This document shows, piece by piece, positions 35,690 to 44,167 of a stretch of DNA of 64,000 nucleotides; within the stretch, counting starts at the first letter, position 1, and every line of letters begins with the position of its first letter. This DNA is from Akkermansiaceae bacterium (GTDB lineage: Bacteria; Verrucomicrobiota; Verrucomicrobiia; Verrucomicrobiales; Akkermansiaceae). Under the pieces are notes generated by a model. The model was not told the origin of the DNA and ran no database searches. It saw only the letters and a program-made list of their open reading frames with translations. The stretch is from contig JACKPZ010000001.1 of assembly GCA_024233135.1 (NCBI GenBank), forward strand, positions 186,001-250,000, written 5' to 3'. A program made the position numbers and the translations under genes.

Positions 35690-35711
35690 TGCGGCCGCAT
35701 CGATGATCCGG
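35672..35711 (+). repeat. Dispersed palindromic repeat, copy 4 (right flank of PaaX-like gene)
   Basis: Head TTGTTAGC, nine bases, perfect core ATGCGGCCGCAT (35689-35700) and tail CGATGATCCGG. The head overlaps the last six codons of the PaaX-like gene and the core begins at the stop codon. With copy 3 it frames a 949-bp unit (34763-35711) that contains a single gene. Confidence 0.8.
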
Positions 35712-35714
35712 GCT

Positions 35715-36826
35715 TCACTCGTTGTTCGGCGGACTGGTTTGAGGAGCGGGCTTGGTGGGGAAAGGGACGAGCGCGGACGAGTCGCCGATCCAAGCGCCGA
35801 AATAGGGCCACTCCGCCTTGTCACGCCAAAGAAAAACGAAAAAAGGACGGTCAAAGACGAAACGGCGGGGCGTGACCTCATCAACGCCCCATCCGGAGGA
35901 CAACAGCGCAGCACCCTCCACTTTCGCTCCTCTTTGGTCCATACGGAAGGTCATGAACTGCTTCGCTTTCCGGACCTCGACCGGTTCATCGATTCCTGGG
36001 TGCGTCCGCCGGCCGGCAAGTCTTGAGGTGAAATCCTGATTCGATTCGATCGTCACGAAGGGAACCGCCAACGTATCGACTTCCGCAAGACGGTTGTTCT
36101 CCGTCTTTCCGGCGGATTGACCGCCTCCGGCCTCCGGAAGCTTGCGAAGATTTCGCAGCGTCTCGCAAGCATCGTGAAACGAAGAGGGTTTCCGGGGAAG
36201 ATGCAGCAGGACTTTCTCACCGGGCTGTTTCGTAGAATCGAATTCGTGTAGGAATCCCGTGACCACCGTAGGACTTCCACCGAATCGATGTAGTCCAAAC
36301 ACTTTTCCCTCATCACACCGAAATAGAGAAATCCCTTGTCCGGAGGTGACCCATCGAAACCCATTGGCGTCCGATCGTAGTGTGGAAACGGACGCGCGAA
36401 ATCGAGATTCCGGTTCAGCACCGAGACCGCAAGAACCGCCTGACGGTCCTCCTCCACTTCAAGCCAGTCGGCGGGAATCCGAGGAAGCATGTCACGAGCC
36501 TCCTTGCCAACCCGATCCACAAACCCGCGGGTGGCGATATCCGCCCACGTCTTGAATCCATTGCGAGGCATGACACTTCGCGCGTCCCATTGAAACGAGT
36601 CGAGCTTTGTCATAAGCGCGTTCGGTGGCTCTACTTTTGACGCAGTGCCTCCGAACCGGACGTTCATACCATCCCACGTCGATTGAAAAAGCGGCGTCCA
36701 AACAGCCGTGCCGCCGGGCTTGATGGGGTCTTCCGGATGTGCGGCTGCGGAAACCATCGTGTCCGCCATTGCTGGAGCGATGAGCGCACAAAACGCGAGA
36801 AACACGGACTTCAACGTCGTTTTCAT
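35715..36826 (-). pseudogene. Serpin-like exported protein, interrupted by a frameshift
   Basis: Two minus-strand frames together make one protein of about 370 residues, the usual serpin length. The first starts at 36826 with a signal peptide (MKTTLKSVFLAFCALIAPAMA); the second carries the C-terminal features: VLLHLPRKPSSFHDACETL (like the serpin MLLLLPK helix), TFRMDQRGAKVEGAAL (like the reactive-loop hinge EEGTEAAAAT) and FVFDRPFFVFLWRD (like the terminal DRPFLFFIRD). The frame change falls around 36255-36300. The serpin assignment is by eye and the N-terminal half is less convincing. The shift may be a true inactivation or a sequencing error. It begins about 90 bases downstream of the small nucleotidyltransferase partner. 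Confidence 0.5.
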
Positions 36827-36914
36827 CGCTCCATCGAATAAATGAAAGCGGCGTCCGCGGCAAGGGTGTCGAACGGAGTTTCGCCAGAAGCACCGACGTT
36901 GCAGTTGGCTTGGC

Positions 36915-37115
36915 TCACGCTCCGAAGTCCGGCCATTCTTCGGTTTGGCGGCCTTCGTTTTTCATGAAGTCGGCGATGAGTTCCTCGTCGGTCATTTCCG
37001 GACGCATTCCGCAACGCAGCAACTCGAACACCCACTTTTCATACACATCGAGCGTCACCTGGGGCGGCGGCGGGTGACCGGAGAAGTCGGGGAGATCGAG
37101 ATCGATGACATTCAT
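36915..37115 (-). CDS. Small acidic protein, partner of nucleotidyltransferase
   Basis: A 66-residue acidic protein (begins MNVIDLDLPDFSGHPPPPQV, ends EEWPDFGA) with a helical centre (YEKWVFELLRCGM). Its ATG overlaps the TGA of the nucleotidyltransferase gene, which is strong evidence that it is a real, coupled gene despite its size. No named family recognised. In AbiEii-like or MNT-HEPN modules the second gene is often the antitoxin or partner; that role is inferred here. Confidence 0.6.
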   Translation of the reverse strand: MNVIDLDLPDFSGHPPPPQVTLDVYEKWVFELLRCGMRPEMTDEELIADFMKNEGRQTEEWPDFGA

Positions 37116-37639
37116 GACGAGTGGTTTACTTGTTCGTAGGCGCCGGGTCCTGCATAGCGTTCGCAGAGGGTTTTGAACTCCTCATCTGGGATCCGGGTGT
37201 GACCATACTTCAGGAGAAACCGGATATCGAGCAGATCCTTGTGCGCCCGTTCCTCATCGTCCTTCAATGCAAAGAGTTTCATCGCGAGCAGGGAACGGAA
37301 GTTGATCGTGGGAACCGGCGGTTTTGGCGTCCCGTCGCCGTCCGGTTCAGCCATTTTCCCAAACGAGACATCATCGACCCAGATGAGATCGACGTATGGG
37401 AAAGCGGGGTGCCTTCGGTTCTTGAAGCGGGACGCCATTCCCTCGGTCGTCTTCGAAAAACCGAGATTGTCCATGAGAGCGATCGCCGCTGCCTCGTGCG
37501 AACGTGGACAGACCCAGTCCACATCGAGAGTCAGGCGGGAGTATCCATGGTGGCAAACCGCCCAGCCGCCGGCGAGGAGCAGCGGGATGCCTTCGCGCGC
37601 GAAGCGGTCGTGGAGCGAATGGGCGAAGTCGGGGATCAT
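37112..37639 (-). CDS. Nucleotidyltransferase, AbiEii/MNT-like
   Basis: A 175-residue protein of the polymerase-beta-like nucleotidyltransferase fold. GGWAVCHHGYSRLTLDVDWV (residues 24-43) carries the GG motif and the DxD metal pair (D39, D41). A later VDLIWVDD and KLFALKDDEERAHKDLLDI fit the AbiEii/DUF6036-type family, in which members transfer nucleotides to RNA or proteins, some acting as toxins. It begins 27 bases after gatB and overlaps the small partner gene by ATGA. An alternative start nine codons upstream exists. Confidence 0.8.
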   Translation of the reverse strand: MIPDFAHSLHDRFAREGIPLLLAGGWAVCHHGYSRLTLDVDWVCPRSHEAAAIALMDNLGFSKTTEGMASRFKNRRHPAFPYVDLIWVDDVSFGKMAEPDGDGTPKPPVPTINFRSLLAMKLFALKDDEERAHKDLLDIRFLLKYGHTRIPDEEFKTLCERYAGPGAYEQVNHSS

Positions 37640-37666
37640 GGCGAATGAGGCGGACCGCGCCAGCAT

Positions 37667-39118
37667 CTACAGCAGCTTCGCCCGGAGCAGTTCGGTGACC
37701 TGCTTGGGGTTCGGCTTGGTGGCGGCGGATTTCATGACCTGGCCGGTGAGGAAGTTGAGGAGTTTTTCGTTGCCGCCTTTGACGGCCTCGACTTCGGACG
37801 GGTTGTTGGCGATGGCGGCGTCGACGAGAGCTTCGAGTTCGCCGGCGTCGGCTTTCTTGAAACCGAGGCCATCGGCGATGGCGGCGGGTTCCTTGTCCGG
37901 ATTCTGATAGAGGACAGCGAAGACCTCGTTGGCCTGGTTGGAGGCGAGGGTGCCGTCTTCGACAAGCGAAAGGAGCGCGCGGAGTTTGCCGGGCTCCACC
38001 GGACAGGCGTCGATGGTGACACCTTCTTCGTTCAGTTTGCCGAGCAGGTTGTTGATGATGAAATTGGCGACCTTCTTGGCGGGGATCGACTTGTCGAGGG
38101 CGGCTTCGAAGTAGGTGGCCAGGTGGCGGTCGGACGAGAGCACGGACGCGTCGTAGGCGGTGACTTCGAAGTCGCGTTCGAAACGCGCGGCGAGTTCGTG
38201 CGGCAGTTCGGGAACAAGCGGGCGGATCTCCTCCAACAGCAGCGCGGTCTCGATGGGAAGCAGGTCGGGGCAGGTGAAATAGCGGTAGTCGTGCGCGTCC
38301 TCCTTGGTGCGCATGAGCTGGGTCTCGCCACGGTCATCGTCCCAACGGCGGGTGGACTGGATCTGCGGGATCCCGCGATCCATATCTTCGGACTGGCGGG
38401 CGATCTCGAAGTGGATGGCGCGGCGGATGGCGGAGATGGAGTTGAGGTTCTTCAGCTCGACCTTGGGGCCGAGCGGATCGCTTTCGTTTTTGCGGAGCGA
38501 GATGTTCACGTCGCAGCGGAGCTGGCCTTTCTCCATATCGGCATCCGAGACGTCGCCCTGCTGGAGAATCATCTGGAGCGAGCGGAGATAGGCGAAGGCC
38601 TCCTCGGCGGAGTCGATGTCCGGCTCGGAGACGATCTCCATGAGCGGCGTGCCCGCGCGGTTGAAATCGATGAGCGACGAGTTTCCGAGATGGGTGGACT
38701 TGGCGACATCCTCCTCGAGGTGGATGCGGTTGAGGCGGACCTTCTTGCCGGGTTTGGCGATGTTCTTGCGGTGGTCCGTGGGGTAGCAGTGGTCGTAGAG
38801 AGGAACCTCGCCGCCGATGCAGAGCGGCAGGTCCATCTGCGTCGTCTGATAGTTCTTCGGCATGTCCGGATAGAAGTAGTTCTTGCGATCCCACTTCGAG
38901 ATTTCCGGCGAGGAACAATCGATCATCAGTCCGGTGAGCAGGGTCTTCTCGATGGCGCGGCGGTTGAGCACGGGCAGCGCGCCGGGCAGTCCGAGGCAGA
39001 CCGGGCAGGTGTGGGTGTTGGGTTCGTCACCGAAAGAGGTTTCGCAGGCGCAGAACATCTTGGTGTTGGTTTTCACCTGCGCGTGGACTTCAAGGCCGAT
39101 GGTGACGAGATAGGACAT
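37667..39118 (-). CDS. gatB: Asp-tRNA(Asn)/Glu-tRNA(Gln) amidotransferase subunit B
   Basis: A 483-residue GatB, the subunit that phosphorylates and then amidates misacylated tRNA with ammonia from GatA. GLEVHAQVKTNTKMFCAC at the start and the zinc-type cysteines (CAC and CPVC) are present, with YFYPDMPKNYQ and RCDVNISLR as classic GatB signatures; the YqeY-like tail domain occupies the end. No gatA or gatC is adjacent. The AbiEii-like nucleotidyltransferase lies directly downstream. Confidence 0.97.
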   Translation of the reverse strand: MSYLVTIGLEVHAQVKTNTKMFCACETSFGDEPNTHTCPVCLGLPGALPVLNRRAIEKTLLTGLMIDCSSPEISKWDRKNYFYPDMPKNYQTTQMDLPLCIGGEVPLYDHCYPTDHRKNIAKPGKKVRLNRIHLEEDVAKSTHLGNSSLIDFNRAGTPLMEIVSEPDIDSAEEAFAYLRSLQMILQQGDVSDADMEKGQLRCDVNISLRKNESDPLGPKVELKNLNSISAIRRAIHFEIARQSEDMDRGIPQIQSTRRWDDDRGETQLMRTKEDAHDYRYFTCPDLLPIETALLLEEIRPLVPELPHELAARFERDFEVTAYDASVLSSDRHLATYFEAALDKSIPAKKVANFIINNLLGKLNEEGVTIDACPVEPGKLRALLSLVEDGTLASNQANEVFAVLYQNPDKEPAAIADGLGFKKADAGELEALVDAAIANNPSEVEAVKGGNEKLLNFLTGQVMKSAATKPNPKQVTELLRAKLL

Positions 39119-39145
39119 GGTTGGTGGATGCTGGAAAGCTGGGAT

Positions 39146-39946
39146 TCAGAGGTGGAGGTCCTTGAGAAGGGAGCGGACGCGGGGGTCTTCGAGGGTCTTG
39201 GTGAGGAGCGGGTGCCGGAGGAGCGTACCGTATTTGCCGTCGCGGGCAAGCTGTTGGAGTTCGGGATCGTCGACGATGATGGCGCGCGGGATCGGCTCGC
39301 CGGTTTTCGGATCGATGACGGGCTCGAGCGGCGAGTCCGCCCGCGCGGTGACGATCTTGGCGAGGGTGAGGCGGGACGGATCGGCCATGGGATCGAGGAC
39401 GGCGAGCCAGGATTCGGGCAGCGCACCTTCGATGGCGGTCTTGAGCCGCTCGGAGAATTTGGCGGGGGTCGCGCCGCCGATGCCGAGGGATTTTTCGGCG
39501 AATGCGTGGATCTCGGCGACGGCTCCGGAATGGTGGATGAAGGTGGCGCCGACGAGCCAGAGAAGCGAGGCGGGGACGAGCGCGAGGGCCAGGCCGAGAG
39601 CGGCCCGCGCGACGGGTGAGGATCGTTTCGGCTCCTCCGGCTCCTCTTTTTTGCCGAACGGGCGGACGAGGGTGGAAACCAGTTTCCGAATGAGAAACCA
39701 GGAAACGAGAAAGGCCGCCACCGGGAGACCGGTGGTGAAAGCGGTGATCGAGCGGCCGAACCAATCGTGAGACCACGCGGGAGCCGCCTGCCAGACACGG
39801 AACGCGATCCACGCGCTGACGGCGAGCACGATGGTGCCGACCAGCACGCGCGTCATGCCGCGCAGCACGACGAACGCGGCGCAGACGGCGAAGATGACGA
39901 GCGCCGCGGTGCCAAGGCTGATCTGCGGGATGGATTCCGGGGACAC
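39146..39946 (-). CDS. CvpA-like membrane protein (hypothetical)
   Basis: A 266-residue membrane protein with about four hydrophobic segments in the first half (LGTAALVIFAVCAAFVVL, VLVGTIVLAVSAWIAFRVW, SITAFTTGLPVAAFLVSWFLI and LGLALALVPASLLWLVGATF) and a soluble, Pro/Asp-rich second half ending VRSLLKDLHL. The spacing resembles CvpA/colicin V production proteins, but this is tentative. A GTG start is required; it lies 14 bases after the stop of the PVC cytochrome gene and 27 bases before gatB, so it may link the two transcripts. Confidence 0.65.
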   Translation of the reverse strand: MSPESIPQISLGTAALVIFAVCAAFVVLRGMTRVLVGTIVLAVSAWIAFRVWQAAPAWSHDWFGRSITAFTTGLPVAAFLVSWFLIRKLVSTLVRPFGKKEEPEEPKRSSPVARAALGLALALVPASLLWLVGATFIHHSGAVAEIHAFAEKSLGIGGATPAKFSERLKTAIEGALPESWLAVLDPMADPSRLTLAKIVTARADSPLEPVIDPKTGEPIPRAIIVDDPELQQLARDGKYGTLLRHPLLTKTLEDPRVRSLLKDLHL

Positions 39947-39960
39947 GGTGGGACTGCGGC

Positions 39961-42900
39961 TCAGGGAGCCGGAGGTTTCGAGCGTTTGATCTGCAGCCAG
40001 GTGAGGATGGAAACCGCGAGGACGCCTCCGAGAAGGATGACCCACTTGGGAACGGAGGGGCCGGTACGAAGGTCATCGTATTTCCCGGCGGAGGGCGCGG
40101 ACGGTTTCTCATCCGCTGGCGCGGCGGCGCGATCCGGCGGCACAAGATCGGCGGCGGTGAGCTGCGGCTTGCCGACCTCGGAACGCAGGGCGGCGACCTC
40201 GGCCGCGGTGACGGGTGGGGCGGAGTTTCCGAACGAGTTGCGGATGTAGGTGAGCACGGCGGCGATCTGCTGGTCGTTCTGATAGGCGAGCGCGGCCATG
40301 CCCGCGGGGAAATCGTAGGTGGTTCCTTTCACTTCGATCGGGCCGCGCAGGCCGCGGAGCTGGATGCGAATGAGGTTTTCCGCGGGACCGACGACCCACT
40401 CGGAGCCGGCGAGCGGCGGTCCGGCCGCGGTCCCCTCGCCGTTCTGGCCGTGGCATGCGGCGCAGACGATGAACTGGGTCTTGCCGGACTTCATGTCGGC
40501 GGGATCCACGCCTGCGGGGGCGGCGCCAGCGGTGGGCTCGGATTCGAGAAGCGAGTCGGGATCGACCACAACCGGCTCGCGGGCGGGCCCGGTGGCTTCA
40601 GGCGCCTCGTCGAGGGTCGCGAGGTAGGCGACGAGGTCACGCAGTTCCGAGCGGCTGAGGATTTCCGCCATGGAAGGCATCGGCGAGGTGGGTTTGGTGA
40701 CCGATTTGACATCCGGGCGCCGGATGCGGAGAAGCTTGCCATCCGACTCGACATCGATGTGGTCGTCCGTGGAGGAAACCAGGTTGCCACCAAGGGACGC
40801 ACCGTTTGCCAACTCGATGACGACCGCGCCAAAGCCGGGTGCGATCGCCTTGTTCGGCAGAACCATTGACTCAAGAAGCGAGCGACGGTCCTTGTGACGT
40901 CTGGCGACTCCGGCGAGGTCAGGTGCGGTGGCGCCGCCGAGATCGTGACCGCCGCCAACCTTGTGGCAGCGCATGCACTCGGCCGCGGGATGGGTGGTGA
41001 ACAAGGCCTTGCCGTTTTCCGCGTCGCCGCCTTGGAGCGAGACGTTCCATGCGGCGAGCGGGTCGTCGAGCGAGTCGATGCGTTTCCCATACGCTTTAAG
41101 CGCCTTGGCGACCTCATCCGATTCGCGACTGGACGCGGCACCAAGCAACTCGATGGCCCACGGCGCGATGCCTTCCGCCTCGGTGAGTTTCTCCACGCCG
41201 GCGGCGATGATCCGGTCGGCTTCCGGCCCCTCGATGCGGGCGACCAGCGGCCAGACACGTTGCGCGAGCTCGGGACGCGACGGATCGAGCGCTTCCTTCA
41301 ACGGAGCGAGCGCGCGTTGTGGGGAAATCCGGACGAGCGCTTCGAGGGCGGCGGCGGTGACTTCGTCCGGGGTGTCGCGGGTGAGCGTGTCGAGCAAGCC
41401 GGGCAGATCGTCGGGTTTCCTCTTCACGAGGATCTCGAGCGCCTTGGCGCGGACCTCCGCGGACGCGTCCTTGTCGCTCACAAAATCGCGGAGCCGATCC
41501 TCTCCGAGTTCGTCCGAGGAAACCTGGTAGCGATCCACGGCTTCGAGCGTCGCGGCCAGAACGGGGCCATCCCGGGCCAACAGTTTGGGCAAACGTCCGC
41601 GGATGAGTTCCGCCATCCATGGTGTGTCACGTTTCTCCATCGGCCGCCAGTGGCCGGTGAATTGATCGACAGGAAACGGCTCGGCCCACCCGGCGATCAA
41701 CCGGAGCGCCTCGACACGGAGCGCGACCGGACGTTTCTTACCCGTCGCGAAATCGAGAACACGCTTCGCGTTTTCCTCATCTCCGATGAAAAACGAGTTG
41801 TGGAGCAGGCGCCGGAGCATCATCGGCGACCACTCGCGCACGTCGAGGTCGTCCATCCAACGGGCGACGGACTTCCGCTGCGCATCCATTCCGAGGTCAC
41901 AGACGGCGCGGATGGCTTCGTCGACGACGCGGTCGTCGCGGTCGTTGAGAAACGTGGCGAGCATCGGGTCGCGCATGCGGCGGAGGGCGACCACGGCGGC
42001 GATCCGGACGGCGACGGAATCGTATCCCGCGAGCGAACGCAAAGCGTCCGAAGACGGCACGAGGTGCTGCAGCGCGTAGGCGCCGGCATGGCGGAGATAG
42101 GGGTCGCGATTGTCGTTTTTCTTCAACATCTCGCAGACCAGTCCGAAAAGCCGCTCGTCCTTCCGTTTGCCCGCGAGAAGCGTCGCGAAAAAGCGCACCC
42201 GCGGCGATGCGTCGACGAACAAGGGACCGAGTTGCAAGGGTCCCGGCTCGACCGTGGCATCCAGCAGCGCGCGCAGCGCCTGGCAGCGGATTTCCTCGTC
42301 CGGGTCGCTGGTGAGTTCCATCAGCACTTCCTCCGCCTTGCGGCGGTCGGTGATCGACGGGATGTCCCGGAAACCTCCGCCCGGCGATGGGGCCGAGCCG
42401 CAGCGCGCGACGATGCCGAGCGCTTGGATGCCGTGGATTCTCACCATGCGCTCCGACGACTTGGTGGCCTCCGTGAGCCGCTTGACGCTCTCCGGCCTGC
42501 GGGTCAGCTCGATGTGCGCGCGGATGCGGATGCGGACGTCGGGATGGCGCAGCAGCGTCAGCAACTCGGCCGGCCCGCGTTCGGAGAAACCCTCGCGCAT
42601 GATCGCCGCGGCGCTGTCCGCCTCCTTGGCGCGCCAGGTGTTTTCACCGGCGTCGATCTCCACGAGGCGTCCGCCGGGGTGCGAGACCCAGCCGCCGCCG
42701 AAGTCGGTGACGAACAGCCTCCCGTCCCAGGAAAACTCGGCATCCGTCGCGGCGATTCCGGACACGATCTTGCGCGGCGCGACGAGTTTCATGCCCGCGC
42801 CGTCCGGCTCCGTGCCGAAAGACCATATGCCGGAGTTCGCCGCTCCGCCACGGTAGTCGCAGACGAGGAAGCGCCCGGCCTCGGACTGGATGAAACCAAC

Positions 42901-43992
42901 ACCCGGATGATAGGTCAGCCCCGACGGACCGGAGGTGAGGTGAGCCACGGGCGGCAGGATGTGAGCAGGTTGGCCGTCGTTCGCGAGTTCCCACATCCGC
43001 TCGTCCATCCAGCGGTTCGGCGGCCGGTTTTCCAATCCGATCTGCCGGTGAAACGTATGCATCGCCTGGTGTTCCATTTCCCAACCGGAGTCCCCGCCTT
43101 CAACGACATAGACGACACGCGCGGCATCGCCCTGGTCCGAATTGTTATCGACGGTGAACGCGTAGCCGAGCTCGTCGAAGGCGATTTCCTTCGGGTTTCG
43201 CAACCCGCGGTGAACGATCTCGAACCCGCTGCCATCCGCCTCGAAACGGAACACGGCGCCTTCGTTCGGGTATTCGAGTTTCTTTCCCTCCGGAGTCGTC
43301 ACGACGAATCCGCGGTCGCCGATCGTGCCGTAGATCCGTCCGTCGGGACCGAGCGCGAACCCGTTCAGGTCGTGTCCAGACAACGAGATCCGCACGCCGA
43401 AACCCTCGACGAGCGTGTTGCGTTCGTCCGCCTTGCCATCGCCATCGGTGTCGCGCAGGGCGAGCAGTTTCGGAATGCAGGCGACAAACACCGTGCCCTC
43501 GTACGGCATCACCCCGGCGAGCGTGCCGTCGAGCACGTCATTGAAACCATCGGCGAAAACATTCGACTCATCCGGCGTGCCGTCGCCATCGGTATCCACG
43601 AGCAGGCGCAGCAACTCGGATTTCTCCGTCATCCGCTCCAGCGGATACTTGTCCTTCCATTTCTCGTGCAGTGCGCGGCGGTCCGCCGTGCTGCGGGCGG
43701 CGAGATCGTCGAGATACCAATACGTGTGCGCGCGGTCATCCTCCACCCCGTGGCCGAAGCGGTGCGTCTCGGCCACGAAGATGCGGCCGTCCTCGTCGAA
43801 TGCCAGCGCCGTGGGCGACGAAACACCGAGGTGTTTCGGGTCCGCGACCGTCCGCAAGGTCGTCCCCTCCGGCACGCCGACGCCGCCGGCCACCGCGGCG
43901 ATCGCATCCAGCACACCACCGGCGGCGGCGGGCGCGGATTTCAGCAGGACGAGGGAAACCGGAAGGGCGAGGGCGGAGCGGAGCATCGGCAT
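39961..43992 (-). CDS. PVC-type membrane-anchored dehydrogenase/cytochrome c with HEAT repeats
   Basis: A 1343-residue exported protein. A signal peptide (LRSALALPVSLVLLKSAPAAA) is followed by a PQQ/NHL-like beta-propeller (about 50-450) with calcium-binding DTDGDG repeats (VDTDGDGTPD, RDTDGDGKAD), then HEAT repeats (about 480-1000). Two c-type heme sites follow: CMRCH near 1060 and CAACH near 1210. A C-terminal transmembrane helix (WVILLGGVLAVSILTWL) anchors it. This architecture is nearly restricted to Planctomycetes and Verrucomicrobia and is linked to oxidation of sugars or glycosides with electrons passed to the respiratory chain. Two nearby ATGs (43992, 43986) can start it. Confidence 0.92.
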   Translation of the reverse strand: MPMLRSALALPVSLVLLKSAPAAAGGVLDAIAAVAGGVGVPEGTTLRTVADPKHLGVSSPTALAFDEDGRIFVAETHRFGHGVEDDRAHTYWYLDDLAARSTADRRALHEKWKDKYPLERMTEKSELLRLLVDTDGDGTPDESNVFADGFNDVLDGTLAGVMPYEGTVFVACIPKLLALRDTDGDGKADERNTLVEGFGVRISLSGHDLNGFALGPDGRIYGTIGDRGFVVTTPEGKKLEYPNEGAVFRFEADGSGFEIVHRGLRNPKEIAFDELGYAFTVDNNSDQGDAARVVYVVEGGDSGWEMEHQAMHTFHRQIGLENRPPNRWMDERMWELANDGQPAHILPPVAHLTSGPSGLTYHPGVGFIQSEAGRFLVCDYRGGAANSGIWSFGTEPDGAGMKLVAPRKIVSGIAATDAEFSWDGRLFVTDFGGGWVSHPGGRLVEIDAGENTWRAKEADSAAAIMREGFSERGPAELLTLLRHPDVRIRIRAHIELTRRPESVKRLTEATKSSERMVRIHGIQALGIVARCGSAPSPGGGFRDIPSITDRRKAEEVLMELTSDPDEEIRCQALRALLDATVEPGPLQLGPLFVDASPRVRFFATLLAGKRKDERLFGLVCEMLKKNDNRDPYLRHAGAYALQHLVPSSDALRSLAGYDSVAVRIAAVVALRRMRDPMLATFLNDRDDRVVDEAIRAVCDLGMDAQRKSVARWMDDLDVREWSPMMLRRLLHNSFFIGDEENAKRVLDFATGKKRPVALRVEALRLIAGWAEPFPVDQFTGHWRPMEKRDTPWMAELIRGRLPKLLARDGPVLAATLEAVDRYQVSSDELGEDRLRDFVSDKDASAEVRAKALEILVKRKPDDLPGLLDTLTRDTPDEVTAAALEALVRISPQRALAPLKEALDPSRPELAQRVWPLVARIEGPEADRIIAAGVEKLTEAEGIAPWAIELLGAASSRESDEVAKALKAYGKRIDSLDDPLAAWNVSLQGGDAENGKALFTTHPAAECMRCHKVGGGHDLGGATAPDLAGVARRHKDRRSLLESMVLPNKAIAPGFGAVVIELANGASLGGNLVSSTDDHIDVESDGKLLRIRRPDVKSVTKPTSPMPSMAEILSRSELRDLVAYLATLDEAPEATGPAREPVVVDPDSLLESEPTAGAAPAGVDPADMKSGKTQFIVCAACHGQNGEGTAAGPPLAGSEWVVGPAENLIRIQLRGLRGPIEVKGTTYDFPAGMAALAYQNDQQIAAVLTYIRNSFGNSAPPVTAAEVAALRSEVGKPQLTAADLVPPDRAAAPADEKPSAPSAGKYDDLRTGPSVPKWVILLGGVLAVSILTWLQIKRSKPPAP

Positions 43993-44106
43993 CGGAAGCA
44001 AGGGTCGGCGGCCGGAACTCCGCCCGGATCGCGGGGCCGGCCTTGGCGCGGACTATTCCGCGGCCCCGGGCATCTGCCAACTGCAAAGCCGCGGGCCCCG
44101 GACACG

Positions 44107-44142
44107 GGAAAGCCCGGATCGGCAAGCCGGCCCGGACTTTCC
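44107..44142 (-). terminator. Stem-loop terminator after the outer-membrane protein gene
   Basis: A long, nearly perfect stem (GGAAAG...CTTTCC with CCGG inner arms and a short AAG-type loop) lies 25 bases after the stop of the outer-membrane gene, on the minus strand. A second, smaller hairpin (GCGGA-CTAT-TCCGC inside GGGGCC/GGCCCC) is near 44035-44083. Only a short T run follows, so efficiency is uncertain. Confidence 0.5.
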
Positions 44143-44167
44143 AACAACCCAATACTCCAGAGAAATC

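Noticed and set aside
36823..37035. A 70-codon minus-strand frame overlapping the small NTase partner
   Set aside because: The overlapping 66-codon frame has the ATGA coupling with the NTase gene; this one has none.
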